A stretch of 64,000 bases of DNA from positions 70,473,824 through 70,537,823 of the forward strand of contig CM047807.1 in the NCBI GenBank assembly GCA_026214975.1. Reading direction: 5' to 3'. Position numbers and translations under genes: made by a program. The stretch is from Gentiana macrophylla. Taxonomy: Eukaryota > Streptophyta > Magnoliopsida > Gentianales > Gentianaceae. This document shows, one piece after another, positions 22,780 to 35,774 of this stretch; the stretch's first letter is position 1, and every line of letters starts with the position of its first letter. The notes beneath the pieces are model-generated. The model did not search any database. It worked only from the letters and a program-made list of their open reading frames with translations, and was not told the DNA's origin.

Positions 22780-22795
22780 CCAAGTGGGAGATTAT
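22780..22795 (+). promoter_or_regulatory. Polypurine tract of element D
   Basis: CCAAGTGGGAGATTAT precedes the LTR start TGAAATAG; it is the same tract type as GCAAGTGGGAGATTGT in element B. Confidence 0.65.
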
Positions 22796-24754
22796 TGAAA
22801 TAGTGTCATAAACCCAATCGGGTTGGACCGGATCTGACTAGGTCAGATCATTTCTACTATTTCTTTATGTTTATACATATGATAAATGGCTTTTCTGTTA
22901 TTATATATTTTTTCATTTAACGGACCAATTACAATATTGTTATATGATAACGTCCTTAGTGTCAAACCGTGAAAGAGAAACCATGATAGTGATTATGGTT
23001 GATGAGATCTCAAATCACTTTAACAAGTTTGATACTTAAATGTCTCTAGTTGTATGTACAATCAAACGGGCATTGATAGTACGATTAGACTAGCACGTAT
23101 TAGATGTCTTCAATCTGATGAAGGTAGGGATACATATCGTCTATCGAAGTGTAGAGACACTTGGACTGTACGTGGACATGTATTAGAGAATGCATATGTC
23201 AGACTGACCCACTTACTTAATTAAGTGTCGCACTATGTGGCGGTTGTGTAATTATCCTGAGACCGGAGTCTTCATGGCATCACGTTGTGCATTGTCATGC
23301 TTTGACACTATTGAGGTTTTCCTTAGCAATGGGGCGATCATGCGGTAGTGATTGGGTGGGATACTGAAGCATGTGTAGGATTCATGTAGCTCGTCCGGGA
23401 ATCGCGTATCATATGAATAGCAGTAAATATCCAAAAGGGCCTTCTTATAATGAAAGTCTAGCTCTTGTGAAACTCTGCAAAGTGGGAGTAAATGAGTTAT
23501 TCCGAGAGAGCATGATATCCTGACACTCGATGAACGATTGTATGGATATTATAACAACGATAGGATTATATTTACACGGTAACTATTTCACATAAAAGGT
23601 AGTAGTCATTGCATTTGACTCCTCCGATGATTGGGGGTCACGGTGTGTTGCAAGACATATTCGGAGGCATGTCGGGTCAGACACATATGAACATCTAGCC
23701 GGATTAAAATATGGTTATAGTGATAACCAAATAAGAAAAGTTTATCTCGACTATAAAATGTTATAATGATAAATTAATATGGTGGTATTTATTTATTATG
23801 AATAAATATAATACAAGATATTAATTAAGTTGATTAATTAAATACACATATAATGTATATGTATGTCGAAATATATTGTGTATATTGATACACATGTATT
23901 TTGCAAATTAATCATAGTATTATATTAATTAAAGAATATTCCAGATGCCAATATTATAGTATATGGGGTGCAACTTGTGTGTGTATAAGATACACTTGGA
24001 TTGTGTAATTTAATTAATGGTATTACCATATATTAATGTTAGATATTAAGATTTATATATATATGATTACATGCGTACATGTATATAAGATATACATGTG
24101 CACATTTGTAATAGCTATATATTTATATATGGATTTATACATTTAATATATATATATGTGATATATACACATGTGTATATTGATTTATGGTAATATAATA
24201 AAAGATATATTCAATATTGCATATTGGCAATATATATCTTGGAGATATTTAATATAACATATTGAGTATTTAATGAGATAAATCTAGAATATCTATTTTT
24301 CTTATTTTAGTAGTAAAATGTTTTCTTTCTTCCCAATCTACTAAGAAGTTTCTCCCAATCAGATTGGGAAGTGCATGGGGCGCAGTCACCTTATATAAAG
24401 GGAAGTTTGACTAACTTGTTTGTACATTACAATTCCAAGAGACTAATAGCTTCTTGTGAAAATAGAGAACTTCTTAGAGAGAGAGAAAATATCGGTCTAG
24501 TAACCGAGTTTTTCTGGTAGCAATCCAAGGTGGGATTCCGGCGGGTTGTTAATGTGGACTAGCTGTAGAGGCCGAACGTTTGGGCGGTTCCGTGCACCGC
24601 TACTCTCTTTAGACGGTCAAAACGTCGATCTTTTAGATCAAGCAAGGTATTCACCGTCTACTACTTATTTGTTTATTTCTTAAACGAAGTCGATCCTGGT
24701 TAAAAGGAAATAAAATTTTAAATTCCGCTGCATTCCCGCGTAGATTTCCTATCA
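22796..24754 (+). repeat. 3' LTR of element D (about 1.96 kb)
   Basis: It begins TGAAATAG after a polypurine tract and probably ends CTATCA near 24754; the inverted match is TGA(A)ATAG/CTATCA, so the right border is approximate. A perfect 8-bp stem GATCTGAC-TAG-GTCAGATC lies near its start. The middle (24040-24250) is AT-rich with repeated TATATG/CATATA runs. TATA box TATATAAAG is at 24392, and the end has CCGCTGCATTCCCGC, common at the 3' end of plant copia LTRs. Confidence 0.65.
24392..24400 (+). promoter_or_regulatory. TATA box in the LTR of element D
   Basis: TATATAAAG follows CAGTCACCT about 360 bp before the LTR end, the same motif as in the LTRs of B and C. Confidence 0.6.
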
Positions 24755-25260
24755 TAAGAGACAGAGCTGAGCTCCACCAAGGTCAGATCTGACTTGACCA
24801 TCGAAGCTCGGGCAGACCTGGGGGCTTATGATGAGGGTCGGACTAGCCCTTGCCACGTGTCATTCAGGGAATAGTTACATAAAAAATGAAGAAAGGGAAA
24901 AGTAACAGCATTAAGGGCCAGGAGCCCAATATTGAGTTGTAAACCAGGCCACAACCCCAGGTGGGAGGTATGTCCCATTCTCCCGATCAGACCACCACAG
25001 GTCGGGTCGGTCATATCGGAGTCCGGGTAGTGCAGATAAGGTCGAGATGACCTGAGGAGCTCGCCGCAGGTCGGTAGAGCTTTCCTTATCTGATATTTAG
25101 CACGTTCCTATATTATAGGATAAACATGGAAAGAATCTCATGGTATAATACACAGAGAGACTTCATTCCAATTATTATCCCTAAGAAATTACGAGAGACT
25201 TGATTTTAATTACACATATCGGATACGTGGGCAACTTGGAAAAAATATACAGGCTAAGTC
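24755..25260. other. LTR-like fragment, family unassigned
   Basis: No coding sequence; the 62-residue minus-strand ORF at 24826-25014 is not supported. The composition (CCAAGGTCAGATCTGAC, GGGGGCTTATGATGAGGG, then CACAGAGAGACTTCATTCC and an ACGAGAGACTTG block near 25190) resembles the U3-to-U5 layout of a plant gypsy LTR, but neither border is visible. Confidence 0.3.
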
Positions 25261-27078
25261 TAAAAATACAACCAAAACCATCCCATCATCGATTTGTTCA
25301 TGAGTTAGTTGTCATAGAAGTAATTATGGCTCGGAATTGTTGTTAGACGATATCCAGAATCATAATTTAGCTTACGCCCCTTGTTTATTGTGTATAGCCT
25401 TACTTCATAGGAATCTGGGTTTTAAGTAATTAACATTGCCAACGTGTATTTACTGCAAAGAAAAATGGTATGAGCATTTACAACGTGTATTTGCACATTT
25501 GTAAGAAATTTCATATGGCAGACACCACCCAACGGAAACATGATAAGTGGCTGGAAAATCTAAAATTTTGTAAACATATTTCGCCAGAGTTGAGAGGTGT
25601 CCTGAATTTAAACGCTTTTAAAAAGTACCGGATTTGATGGATGAAATTGAATAATCAGGGATTAAAATTGGAACCATCCCAAATTTTTCGAACCAATTTT
25701 GCAATTTTCTATTTTAAATTTGTTCATCACTTCGCTAATACTACTTCTCTCTTCTTATATTGAATTATATATATACATTTCTTGCTCCATGTTTTTTCAC
25801 TTGTTCTTTGAAAAACGTCAATGTCAAGAAAACTAAAAATTGAAAGGCAATGTCGTGTTTTTATATATATATTTTTTATAAATCGTGGGAAGACCGTGAC
25901 AATCTCATTTAATAAACTACACAGGAAAAAAAAAGATAATTTCCATGTACGGATTCCATTAGCCGACATACAAGTAATTGTCATCAAGTTGTCGATGATC
26001 TTCGGTGGGGGGTGGAAGACAAAGTGTATATATATTTGATGATATTATACTTTATAGTATAATGTGAAATATCTCGACCCAATTTTAAATTCGACCAGGG
26101 CCGTTTCTCAGATAAACAAGCCACGCTACGCAGCAGGCTTAAACTAAATTTATTAGTCTAATCACGTGAAATATATTTTATAAATCGTTTGTATTTTTTC
26201 CAAAAGGTCAGTTTTGATAACATGACTTAGGGTCTCTACACACTAATGGACGGCCCTGATTCTGACCCGCTTCTATTGATGAGAGTCAACTTTATGTATT
26301 TTTTACCATTAATTTACCCTATGTCATGAGCTGAAATGTATGATTTTATAAGTTAATCACGAGCTAAATGAGTTAATTTGATATTCCGTGGTATGTGATT
26401 GCGATTTTGAATTTGATTTTTTATATGTCAAGAAAATATGCTACTTCTTATTGCTTTTTTTATTTTCGGAAGATAGTGTGCATGGTTATCGTGTCGAGAA
26501 GGCTACCAGAGTTAGAGAAATAAGCGAGAGGCGGAGGATCGAGTTGAGTTGCGGTTCAAGAAATCAAAGAATTCATAAGAGCTTTAATATCATCAATCAG
26601 ATTTGAAAAAGTGATTAGATGGCTTGGAGAACAATTTGATTTGACAAGGCTTGGGCCTAGAATGGCACAGTATGCCCTATGTTGGGTAATTCTGATGCGG
26701 GGAGTCTCATTGGACTCAACACGTCGCACAGATCCGACGGTTGAGTCCAATGAGGACTCCCTGCATCATAATTTCCCCTAAGTTGGCTAATTAAGGCATT
26801 AGCGTGTAAAATCCCGAAATCTTTATTTTCGTCACTTCGAAGTGTTTTCTTTTTTCAGCATTTTTCTTAAATTAAACTAAAGGGGAACAAAAGGAAATTA
26901 AATAATAATTAATTATTGTTTTCCTGGAACCTTTTATATAAAAAGAAAATTGTAGTACCTTTGGAACAAAAGAAGAAAAACAAAATGTAGTACCTTTTAT
27001 ATAAAAAGAAAATTAAAAAAGAAAGCACACGAATTTGGAACAGAAAGAAGAAAAAGCTGCGCACCAAACCTTCCCGTC
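25261..27078. other. Anonymous AT-rich sequence without a supported gene
   Basis: Short ORFs on both strands here (25727-25987 minus, 25821-26039 plus, 26388-26606 plus, 26556-26750 minus) have no recognisable domain. A hairpin at 26694-26767 is listed separately. An A-rich tract with a repeated TTTTATATAAAAAGAAAATT motif lies at about 26930-27010. Confidence 0.5.
26694..26767. repeat. Long hairpin (27-bp arms, 19-bp loop)
   Basis: The left arm GATGCGGGGAGTCTCATTGG... (26694-26720) is matched by the right arm ...CCAATGAGGACTCCCTGCATC (26740-26767), with about three mismatches or indels; flanking AATT-TGATG/CATCATAATT extends it. It may be the remains of a small foldback element. No matching target duplication is evident. 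Confidence 0.7.
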
Positions 27079-27243
27079 GGCAACATATACAAAAAACATG
27101 TGTTTTAGCGGCGGATGTTTTTCACCGCTGAAGCTAAGATTCCGCCGCTAAATATATCTTGCAGCGGTTTTAACCGCCGATAAAATTCGCCGTATTTGCT
27201 CTCGCCGGTTTTAGGCCATTTCCTGGCGGTTTTTGGGTCCGCC
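27079..27243 (+). mobile_element. Left-end remnant of an older CACTA-like element (insertion target of the array)
   Basis: The segment reads ACATATACAAAAAACATGTG then repeated GCGG/CCGCC blocks (TTAGCGGCGG, CCGCCGCTAA, AACCGCCG, GGCGG). This resembles the degraded terminus and subterminal repeats of a CACTA element. The tandem array inserted here, and CCGCC (27239-27243) is duplicated at 49047-49051. The matching GC-rich motifs continue at 49052. Confidence 0.45.
27239..27243. repeat. Target-site duplication, left copy (CCGCC)
   Basis: The five bases directly before the first LTR equal the five directly after the last LTR (49047-49051), which marks the whole array as one insertion unit. Confidence 0.8.
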
Positions 27244-27332
27244 TGTAATATCACGACTTTTTGAAAAAACGCAGACGTGTCTTTTTACGAAAAATAAAAT
27301 ATTATGATTCACAGATTAAAGTATTTTAAGTG

Positions 27333-27382
<50 letters not shown>

Positions 27383-29692
27383 CGAATTATATATAAATAA
27401 TTTGGAGATAAATCTGATTTTAAATAAAAGGGGCAATTAAGGAAAATAAGGGATTATGTTAACTATTGGGATTTTATCTAATTAAGGAAAAATAAACCCC
27501 ATTTGTTTCCCTAACCTTTTGAATCAGAATTTCCTTTTTCCAATATCCTTCTCCTGCGTATGAAAGTTTGAAGAGAAGGGCTGAGAGATTTCTTCCGTTT
27601 TCTAAGTCGGATCTTAACGGTTTTCAGATCAGAATAGAGCAGTGGAATCGTTGTGAAGAGAGCGTCGATTCTACACCCGAAAGTTAGGACCTTGTCAAGG
27701 TTTGGTGGGAATGGCTTGTTAAAAGATAAGAGGCTTTTCCTACGAATTAATTGTGGTTATAAGAGGGTCTTCATATTGAATAATTGATGTTTAATAAAGT
27801 TAAGATTATGTAAAAATGTGTCAGATTTGAATACAAGTATTTTATACGGTAGTTTTAAAGGACGCTGTTGAAACTGGAACTTGTTTATGAAACTTGAAGT
27901 CTCTGGTACGTTGAAAGCATATTAATTTGAATTGATTGTTTTTCCGAACCGTAATGGCCGGAGTTGCAGAAACCTCTTTATTTTCTTTGTTGTTGAAATA
28001 GGTAAATTGTCTTCCTTTTATGATGTATTATATTACTGAGGTACTATATTACGTATATAGTTATATATGTTATAGTTTTATGTTTATAAATTCACCTGTT
28101 ATAGTTTTATGTAATATACACATGTTAAAGATCAGAGAATTGTTTGGCACTCACCTTATTTGGAGTTTCTACTGCGCAACACTTTACAAGATTGACACCA
28201 TGCAAACTATTCATTTTTCCTTCAACTACTGATTAGTAGTTCTAATTGAATAGTCATACTCATATAAATCTTATTTTAGTGACCTTGCTCAATGGATAAC
28301 GATTTGGGAAGTAAAACCAGTAAGCATTTGTGTTCTTTTGATTGTGAAGTCTCTTAAAAGAAAGATTTAATTAATGTATAAAATGTAGTTGTTTGGTGTT
28401 ATTGTGTTATGTTATTTACTTTTTTTTTCTGAAAATATGAAAAATACTATTGGTAAACAATGAATTTAGTGGCTAGTGTTATTGTGATGTTTAGCTTGAA
28501 TCGTAGTTTTGTTAATGGTCCTAAATAAGATTAAATGAAAATAAACAAGCCCGATTGAGTTCGATGCGTTTGGTTCCCAAAGACCGGACGATTTTAAAGG
28601 AGTTGAAGTCCGGGACCGTCGGAAAGGCATGAAAGGGCTTGTGCTTTGATGAATTAGTATTCATCAATGTCTGTGTAATTGCTAGGCCTTGTCCGTGTCT
28701 AGTGGTCTAAGTAAGAGAGTAGGAGAGGTGAGGGAGCTTACTTGAAAATACTTAGGTGGCTAGTTAATAACTAATAACAAACGTACTTGTGTAGTTAAAA
28801 GAATAAACATCATGTCATTCTTGGATAGGCACAAGTTTATATCGCAATGTGTAGGCTTTCGGATAACAAGAGTAAACTTGCTGGCCTTTCTAGAGGCACC
28901 AGGAGTAGAGGGTACTCGTGGATGGATAACTTTCTTTGGCCATTAGAGGGCACCAGGAGAGGTAGGACTCCACCAAACGTATACTATCGGGACTAGCCCG
29001 TGGCTATTGGTGTGATCCACCAATAGGTTGCACCTAGATGTCTCGTGGTGGGCAGCACCATGCATAGTGCCCTAGAATGCAGATGTAACAAAGATAAGCT
29101 AAGTTAGAAACAGTTAGTCACGACATGTTGATGGACATGGAGTGACCCTAGATCAAGTCGGTCTCAGAAAGACAACTTATTAATTAAAAAACTTAAATTG
29201 TAAACCTTAGTTAATTTGTAGCTTCTACCTCTTATTGAGTACTTTGTACTTACCTCAAATGCATTGCTTTTCTATTGTTTGGGGGAGAGAAGATGAACAG
29301 CTAGATCCGGAGTATGAGGAGGACTTTGATGACGACGTTTGAGGACGCTGATGTTGAAGCACTTAATTTATGTTTTAATTGTTATACTTTAGATTTGTTG
29401 TCTTTTGGAGAATTTCTTGTAATTTATTTAGTACTTTCTTTTAGAGGATTTCGTACATTGTTACGTTTCGTTTGGTTTCTTCCAATTTAATAGATGTTAC
29501 ATTTCTATCTTTAGTTGAGTTTCTATTCTTAGTAGCGATTATGATGGTTTGCCGAGTCTTTTTAGCTTCCGTTTGCTAAATTCGATACGACGTAGTAGAG
29601 ACTTACATATAATATTGAATTTATTTAATATTATATTTGCCGAGCATTTCGTTTCCGGATAAGGACTCGGTATCCGGGAGCGGGGCGTTATA
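27244..29692 (+). repeat. First LTR of the tandem array (2,449 bp)
   Basis: Begins TGTAATATCACG and ends GGGGCGTTATA, where the other copies end GTTACA. It aligns over its length with 31340-33757. The short ORF at 28020-28232 recurs in the other LTRs only because the DNA is repeated; it has no recognisable domain. A TA dinucleotide run near 27337 is expanded here relative to the other two LTRs. Confidence 0.85.
27337..27379. repeat. (TA)n microsatellite
   Basis: About 21 TA units in the first LTR; the corresponding place in the second and third LTRs has only about five. Confidence 0.85.
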
Positions 29693-31339
29693 GTTGGTAT
29701 CAGAGCGAAGCGTCCTTGTTGTTCTAGGCTTCCTTTCCTTAAGATAAGATTTCCTTAGACCTTGTTGAACCTTTCTGATCTCTCTTGATCGTGGTGGTGA
29801 ATCCTCATAAGACTAAGAATCCTTAAACCGTGGTTAGGTTGCACTAGGACCAAGTGAAGAGTCTCCTTAGGTGAAGGTTAAGTTGAGTTCTAAGCACACA
29901 TCTCTTACGTGATTCCCTCAAGTTCGTTCCTCTAGGATCCTTTATAGAATCCATCTCTTCTTTTGAAACTTTCAGACTTCCCTCACATGTTCTTTCTTTT
30001 GGTGGATTTAACTTTTTTATTATTTGCTACGTTTGGTCCTAATCACTTCTTTTAGTAACTTGATGTTATACAAACTAGTAAACGATTTTGTACACATTTT
30101 ATTATGCCTTGTAATATCATGTCTGAAATACCCAAAAAAAATTTCCGTAAATTTTCAGCCACTTAGAAAGTTTTCTTGTTTACAACTTCTCTCTTTACAT
30201 CAGCTCAATTTTCAAATTGGATTGTTCATAAATTTCTTGACAAGGATGAGCACTCTGTTCAGAAAATTCTGCAGCGGTACTCTTACTTATCAATATGTTT
30301 TGAATTAGCTAAACACCTTCAAATGACTTGGATTTTTGATATGTTGTAGAAAACATCCTGCACTAAAATTTTTGTTTTGGAACAAAGTGCAAATTCATTT
30401 TTTGTTTTTAGCACAATCTGCAACACATGTCGATTTGTGAAATCTGAAAAATTTTGATGATTTATAACAGTAGATGAAAAGAATTATTTTGACCGACCTA
30501 TGGCTTCCCAATTTTTATTTTTTTTATTTTTGAGCATTATAAGTAAAACTTATATACTTACAGATTTTATCTTTGCCTCATGTTCAAAATTAGTTCGGTT
30601 TGTTTTGTGCAAATCAATTATTTTATGGCTCATGTATGCACCTGCATTTCTCAAAACCATTTCAGTCCTCAGTTCAAGAAAGAATAGATGCCTTTCTTTC
30701 ACCCTAGAAGTTTGGTAGTTAGAGACTAGGTGTTGTTGTTATAGGGCTCAACAAGAAGTGAGTGGTTTGGTTTAGGACAGTAGTGCGTCAGTTGGAATTT
30801 GTTGATCCGTTTCAGAATCAGGTACCCCACCTCAATTTAGTAAGAAAAACCTCAAGGATTTCTTCGTTGTAGAGACACATTTTGGATAGAGTAATCAAGG
30901 TTGGTAGGGTGTTACTACAAGTTGCTGGTTGTGTTGGACTCTACCGTGGCAAGAGTAAAGTTACAGTTTTGAATTCTATAGACCGTAAGGTGATTCTTGG
31001 TATAGATCGGCTATCCAAGAATTTTGTTTACTATTAGGATTATAGACACAAGAAAGTATCTTCCGGGGATGGTTGCACCGAGTAGAAGAGTGGCTAGTGC
31101 AGTTTCAGTAACTTGAGTTGTGGTTGGTCAGTTTTGGGTTGAGTGCACGAGGTTTGAGCAGTTTGGGAATCAGTAGCGCGTCGGTTCAGTGGTTAGCAAG
31201 ATCGGAATCGGTTGTTGTTGTCAGTGGGAAACAAGTGATTCTTCGGTTTGGTCTGTGTTGAACAGTGAGTGCTAAGGAAGGTCAACGGTTTGAGCACGCT
31301 TGAGTTTCGAGGACGAAACTCGTTTTAAGGAGGAAGGAA
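29693..31339 (+). mobile_element. First internal region of the array (non-coding)
   Basis: Starts with GT and the primer site TGGTATCAGAGC (29695-29706), complementary to initiator tRNA-Met, and ends with TTTTAAGGAGGAAGGAA before the next LTR. No gag or pol motif is present in any frame. Short ORFs (30024-30308, 30500-30718) are AT-rich and hydrophobic with no domain. The final GTTTCGAGGACGAAACTCG is like the sequence after pol in Tekay-type chromoviruses, so the element probably arose by loss of gag-pol. Confidence 0.75.
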
Positions 31340-33757
31340 TGTAATATCCCGACTTTTCGAAAAAGGGCAGACATGTCTTTTTGCGAAAAATGGAATATTA
31401 TGATTCACACATTAAAGTATTTTAAGTGTATTTATATATATATGGCCGAAATATATATAAATAATTTGGAGATAAATCTGATTTTAAGTAAAATGGGCAA
31501 TTAAGGAAAATAAGGGATTATGTTAACTATTGGGATTTTATCTATTTAATGAAAAATAAACTCCATTAGTTTCCCTAACCTTTTGAATCAGAATTTCCTT
31601 TTTCAATATCCCTCTCATGCGTATGAAAGTTTGAAGAGAAGGGCTGAGAGATTTCTTCGGTTTTCTAAGTCGGATCTTAACGGTTTTCATATCAGAATAG
31701 AGCAGTGGAATCGTCGTGAAGAGAGCGTCGATTCAACACCCGAAAGTTAGGACCTTGTCAAGGTTTGGTGGGAATGGCTTGCTAAAAAGTAAGAGGCTTT
31801 TCCTACGAATTAATTGTGGTTATAAGAGGGTCTTCATATTGAATAATTGATGTTTAATAAAGTTAAGATTAAGTAAAAATGTGTCAGATTTGAATACTAG
31901 TATTTTATACGGTACTTTTAAAGGACGCTGTTGAAACTGGAACTTGTTTATGAAACTTGAAATCTCTGGTACGTTGAAAGCATAATAATTTTAATTGATT
32001 GCTTTTCCGAACCGTAATGGCCGAAGTTGCAGAAACCTCTTTATTTTCTTTGTTGTTGAAATAGGTATGTTGTGTTCCTTTTATGATGTATTATATTACT
32101 GAGGTACTATATTACGTATATAGTTATATATGTTATAGTTTTATGTTTATAAATTCACCTGTTATAGTTTTATGTTATACACACATGTTAAAGATCAGAG
32201 AATTGTTTGGCACTCACCTTATTTGGAGTTTCTACTGCACAACTCTTCACAAGATTGACACCATGCAAACTATTCATTTTTCCTTCAACTACTGATTAGT
32301 AGTTCTAATTGAATAGTCATAGTCATATAAATCTTATTTTAGTGACCTTGCTCAGTGGTTAACGATTTGGGCAGTAAAACCAGTAAGCATTTGTGTTCTT
32401 TTGATCGTGAAGTCTCTTAAAAGAAAGATTTAATTAATATATAAAATGTAGTTGTTTGGTGTTATTGTGTTATGTTATTTACTTTTTTTCTGAAAATATG
32501 AAAAATACTATTGGTAAACAATGAATTTAGTGGCTAGTGTTATTGTGATGTTTAGCTTGAATCGTAGTTTTGTTAATGGTCCTAAATAAGATTAAATGAA
32601 AATAAACAAGCCCCGATTGAGTTCTGATGCGTTTGGTTCCAGCACCGGACGTACTCTTAAAGGGAGTTGAAGTCCGGGACCGTCGGAAAGGCATGAAAGG
32701 GCTTGTGCTTTGATGAATTAGTATTCATCAATGTCTGTGTAATTGCTAGGCCTTGTCCGTGTCTAGTGGTCTAAGTAAGAGAGTAGGAGAGGTGAGGGAG
32801 CTTACTTGAAAATACTTAGGTGGCTAGTTAATAACTAATAACAAACGTACTTGTGTAGTTAAAAGAATAAACATCATGTCATTCTTGGATAGGCACAAGT
32901 TTATATCGCAATGTGTAGGATTTCGGATAACAAGAGTAAACTTGCTGGCCTTTCAAGAGGCACCAGGAGTAGAGGGTACTCGTGGATGGATAACTTTTCT
33001 GGCCATTAGAGGACACCAGGAGTAGAGGGACTCCACCGAACGTGTATACTATCGGCACTAGCCCGTGGCTATTGGTGTGATCCACCAATAGGTTGCACCT
33101 AGATGTCTCGTTGTGGGCAGCACCATGCATAGTGCCCTAGAATGCAGATGTAACAAAGATAAGCTAAGTTAGAAACAGTTAGTCACGACATGTTGATGGA
33201 CATGGAGTGACCCTAGATCAAGTCGGTCTCAGAAAGACAACTTATTAATTAAAAAACTTAAATTGTAAACCTTAGTTAATTTGTAGCTTCTACCTCTTAT
33301 TGAGTACTTTGTACTTACCTCAAATGCATTGCTTTTCTATTGTTTGGGGGAGAGAAGATGAACAGCTAGATCCGGAGTATGAGGAGGACTTTGATGACGA
33401 CGTTTGAGGACGCTGACGTTGAAGCACTTAATTTATGTTTTAATTGTTATACTTTAGATTTGTTGTCTTTTGGAGAATTTCTTGTAATTTATTTAGTACT
33501 TTCTTTTAGAGGATTTCGTACATTGTTACGTTTCGTTTGGTTTCTTCCAATTTAATAGATGTTACATTTCTATCTTTAGTTGAGTTTCTATTCTTAGTAG
33601 CGATTATGATGGTTTGCCGAGTATTTTTAGCTTCCGTTTGCTAAACTCGATACGACGTAGTAGAGACTTACATATAATATTGAATTTATTTAATATTATA
33701 TTTGCCGAGCGTTTCGTTTCCGGATAAGGACTCGGTATCCGGGAGCGGGGCGTTACA
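31340..33757 (+). repeat. Second (shared) LTR of the array (2,418 bp)
   Basis: TGTAATATCCCG to GGGGCGTTACA. A polypurine tract lies before it and a primer site (33760-33771) after it, so it works as both a 3' and a 5' LTR. Very similar to the first LTR apart from small indels, including CG in the first where this one has CTG (28562 versus 32633). Confidence 0.88.
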
Positions 33758-35404
33758 GTTGGTATCAGAGCGAAGCGTCCTTGTTGTTCTAGGCTTCCTT
33801 TCCTTAAGATAAGATTTCCTTAGACCTTGTTGAACCTTTCTGATCTCTCTTGTTCGTGGTGGTGAATCCTCATAAGACTAAGAATCCTTAAACCGTGGTT
33901 AGGTTGCACTAGGACCAAGTGAAAAGTCTCCTTAGGTGAAGGTTAAGTTGAGTTCTAAGCACACATCTCTTACGTGATTCCCTCAAGTTCGTTCCTCTAG
34001 GATCCTTTATAGAATCCATCTCTTCTTTTGAAACTTTCAGACTTCCCTCACATGTTCTTTCTTTTGGTGGATTTAACTTTTTTATTATTTGCTACGTTTG
34101 GTCCTAATCACTTCTTTTAGTAACTTGATGTTATACAAACTAGTAAACGATTTTGTACACATTTTATTATGCCTTGTAATATCATGTCTGAAATACCCAA
34201 AAAAAAATTCCTTAAATTTTCAGCCACTTAGAAAGTTTTCTTGTTTACAACTTCTCTCTTTACATCAGCTCAATTTTCAAATTGGATTGTTCATAAATTT
34301 CTTGACAAGGATGAGCACTCTGTTCAGAAAATTCTGCAGCGGTACTCTTACTTATCAATATGTTTTGAATTAGCTAAACACCTTCAAATGACTTGGATTT
34401 TTGATATGTTGTAGAAAACATCCTGCACTAAAATTTTTGTTTTGGAACCAAGTGCAAATTCATTTTTGTTTTTAGCACAATCTGCAACACATGTCAGTTT
34501 GTGAAATCCTGAAAAATTTTGACAGCTTATAACAATAGATGAAAAGAATTATTTTGACCGACCTATGGCTTCCCAATTTTTATTTTTTTTATTTTTGAGC
34601 ATTATATGTAAAACTTATATACTTACAGATTTTATCTTTGCCTCATGTTCAAAATTAGTTCGGTTTGTTTTGTGCAAATCAATTATTTTATGGCTCATGT
34701 ATGCACCTGCATTTCTCAAAACCATTTAAGTCCTCAGTTCAAGAAAGAATAGATGCCTTTCTTTCACCCTAGAAGTTTGGTAGTTAGAGACTAGGTGTTG
34801 TTGTTATAGGGCTCAACAAGAAGTGAGTGGTTTTGTTTAGGACAGTAGTGAGTCAGTTGGAATTTGTTGATCCGTTTCAGAATCAGGTACCCCACCACAA
34901 TTTAGTAAGAAAAACCTCAAGGATTTCTTGGTTGTAGAGACACCTTTTGGATAGAGTAATCAAGGTTGGTAGGGTGTTACTACAAGTTGCTGGTTGTGTT
35001 GGACTCTACCGTGGCAAGAGTAAAGTTACAGTTTTGAATTCTACAGACCGTAAGGTGATTCTTGGTATAGGTCGGCTATCCAAGAATTTTGTTTACTATT
35101 GGGATTATAGACACAAGAAAGTAACTTCCGGAGATGGTTGCACCGAGTAGAAGAGTGGCTAGTGCAGTTTCAGTAACTCGAGTTGTGGTTGGTCAGTTTT
35201 GGGTTGAGTGCACGAGGTTTGAGCAGTTTGGGAATCAGTAGCGTGTCGGTTCAGTGGTTAGCAAGATCGGAATCGGTTGTTGTTGTCAGTGGGAAACAAG
35301 TGATTCTTCGGTTTGGTCTGTGTTGAACAGTGAGTGCTGAGGAAGGTCAACGGTTTGAGCACGCTTGAGTTTCGAGGACGAAACTCGTTTTAAGGAGGAA
35401 GGAA
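33758..35404 (+). mobile_element. Second internal region of the array (non-coding)
   Basis: Nearly identical to 29693-31339 in sequence and length, with the same primer site, the same short ORFs (34089-34373, 34947-35150) and the same polypurine tract (35388-35404). The ORF at 34947-35150 is open here but has a stop in the first copy, which argues against selection on it. Confidence 0.8.
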
Positions 35405-35774
35405 TGTAATATCCCAACTTTTCGAAAAAGGGCAGACATGTCTTTTTGCGAAAAATGGAATATTATGATTCACAGATTAAAGTATTTTAAGTGTATTTAC
35501 ATATATATGGCCGAAATATATATAAATAATTTGGAGATAAATCTGATTTTAAGTAAAATGGGCAATTAAGGAAAATAAGGGATTAGGTTAACTATTGGGA
35601 TTTTATCTATTTAATGAAAAATAAACTCCATTAGTTTCCCTAACCTTTTGAATCAGAATTTCCTTTTTCAATATCCCTCTCATGCGTATGAAAGTTTGAA
35701 GAGAAGGGCTGGGAGATTTCTTCGGTTTTCTAAGTCGGATCTTAACGGTTTTCATATCAGAATAGAGCAGTGGA

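Larger units (their letters stand above)
18430..22795 (+). mobile_element. Heavily decayed internal region of a Ty1/copia element (D)
   Basis: No ORF over 90 residues is supported, but the order of traces is that of a copia element of the type seen at 49390-64000. First comes a long leader with a TTTACGCATTTATTTA stretch comparable to the leaders of elements B and C, then gag-pol remains, then an RT trace at 21726, an RT end trace at 22148, and a polypurine tract (CAAGTGGGAGATTATT) before the LTR at 22796. The left LTR is not found; the region just upstream is hairpins and a C run. Many short indels separate the recognisable pieces. Confidence 0.6.

Noticed and set aside
24826..25014. Minus-strand ORF of 62 residues
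   Set aside because: No recognisable domain; lies in LTR-like repeat DNA.
30024..34373. 94-residue ORF conserved between 30024-30308 and 34089-34373
   Set aside because: Conserved only because the internal regions are near-identical DNA repeats; hydrophobic AT-rich translation with no domain. A neighbouring ORF (34947-35150) is open in one copy and stopped in the other.
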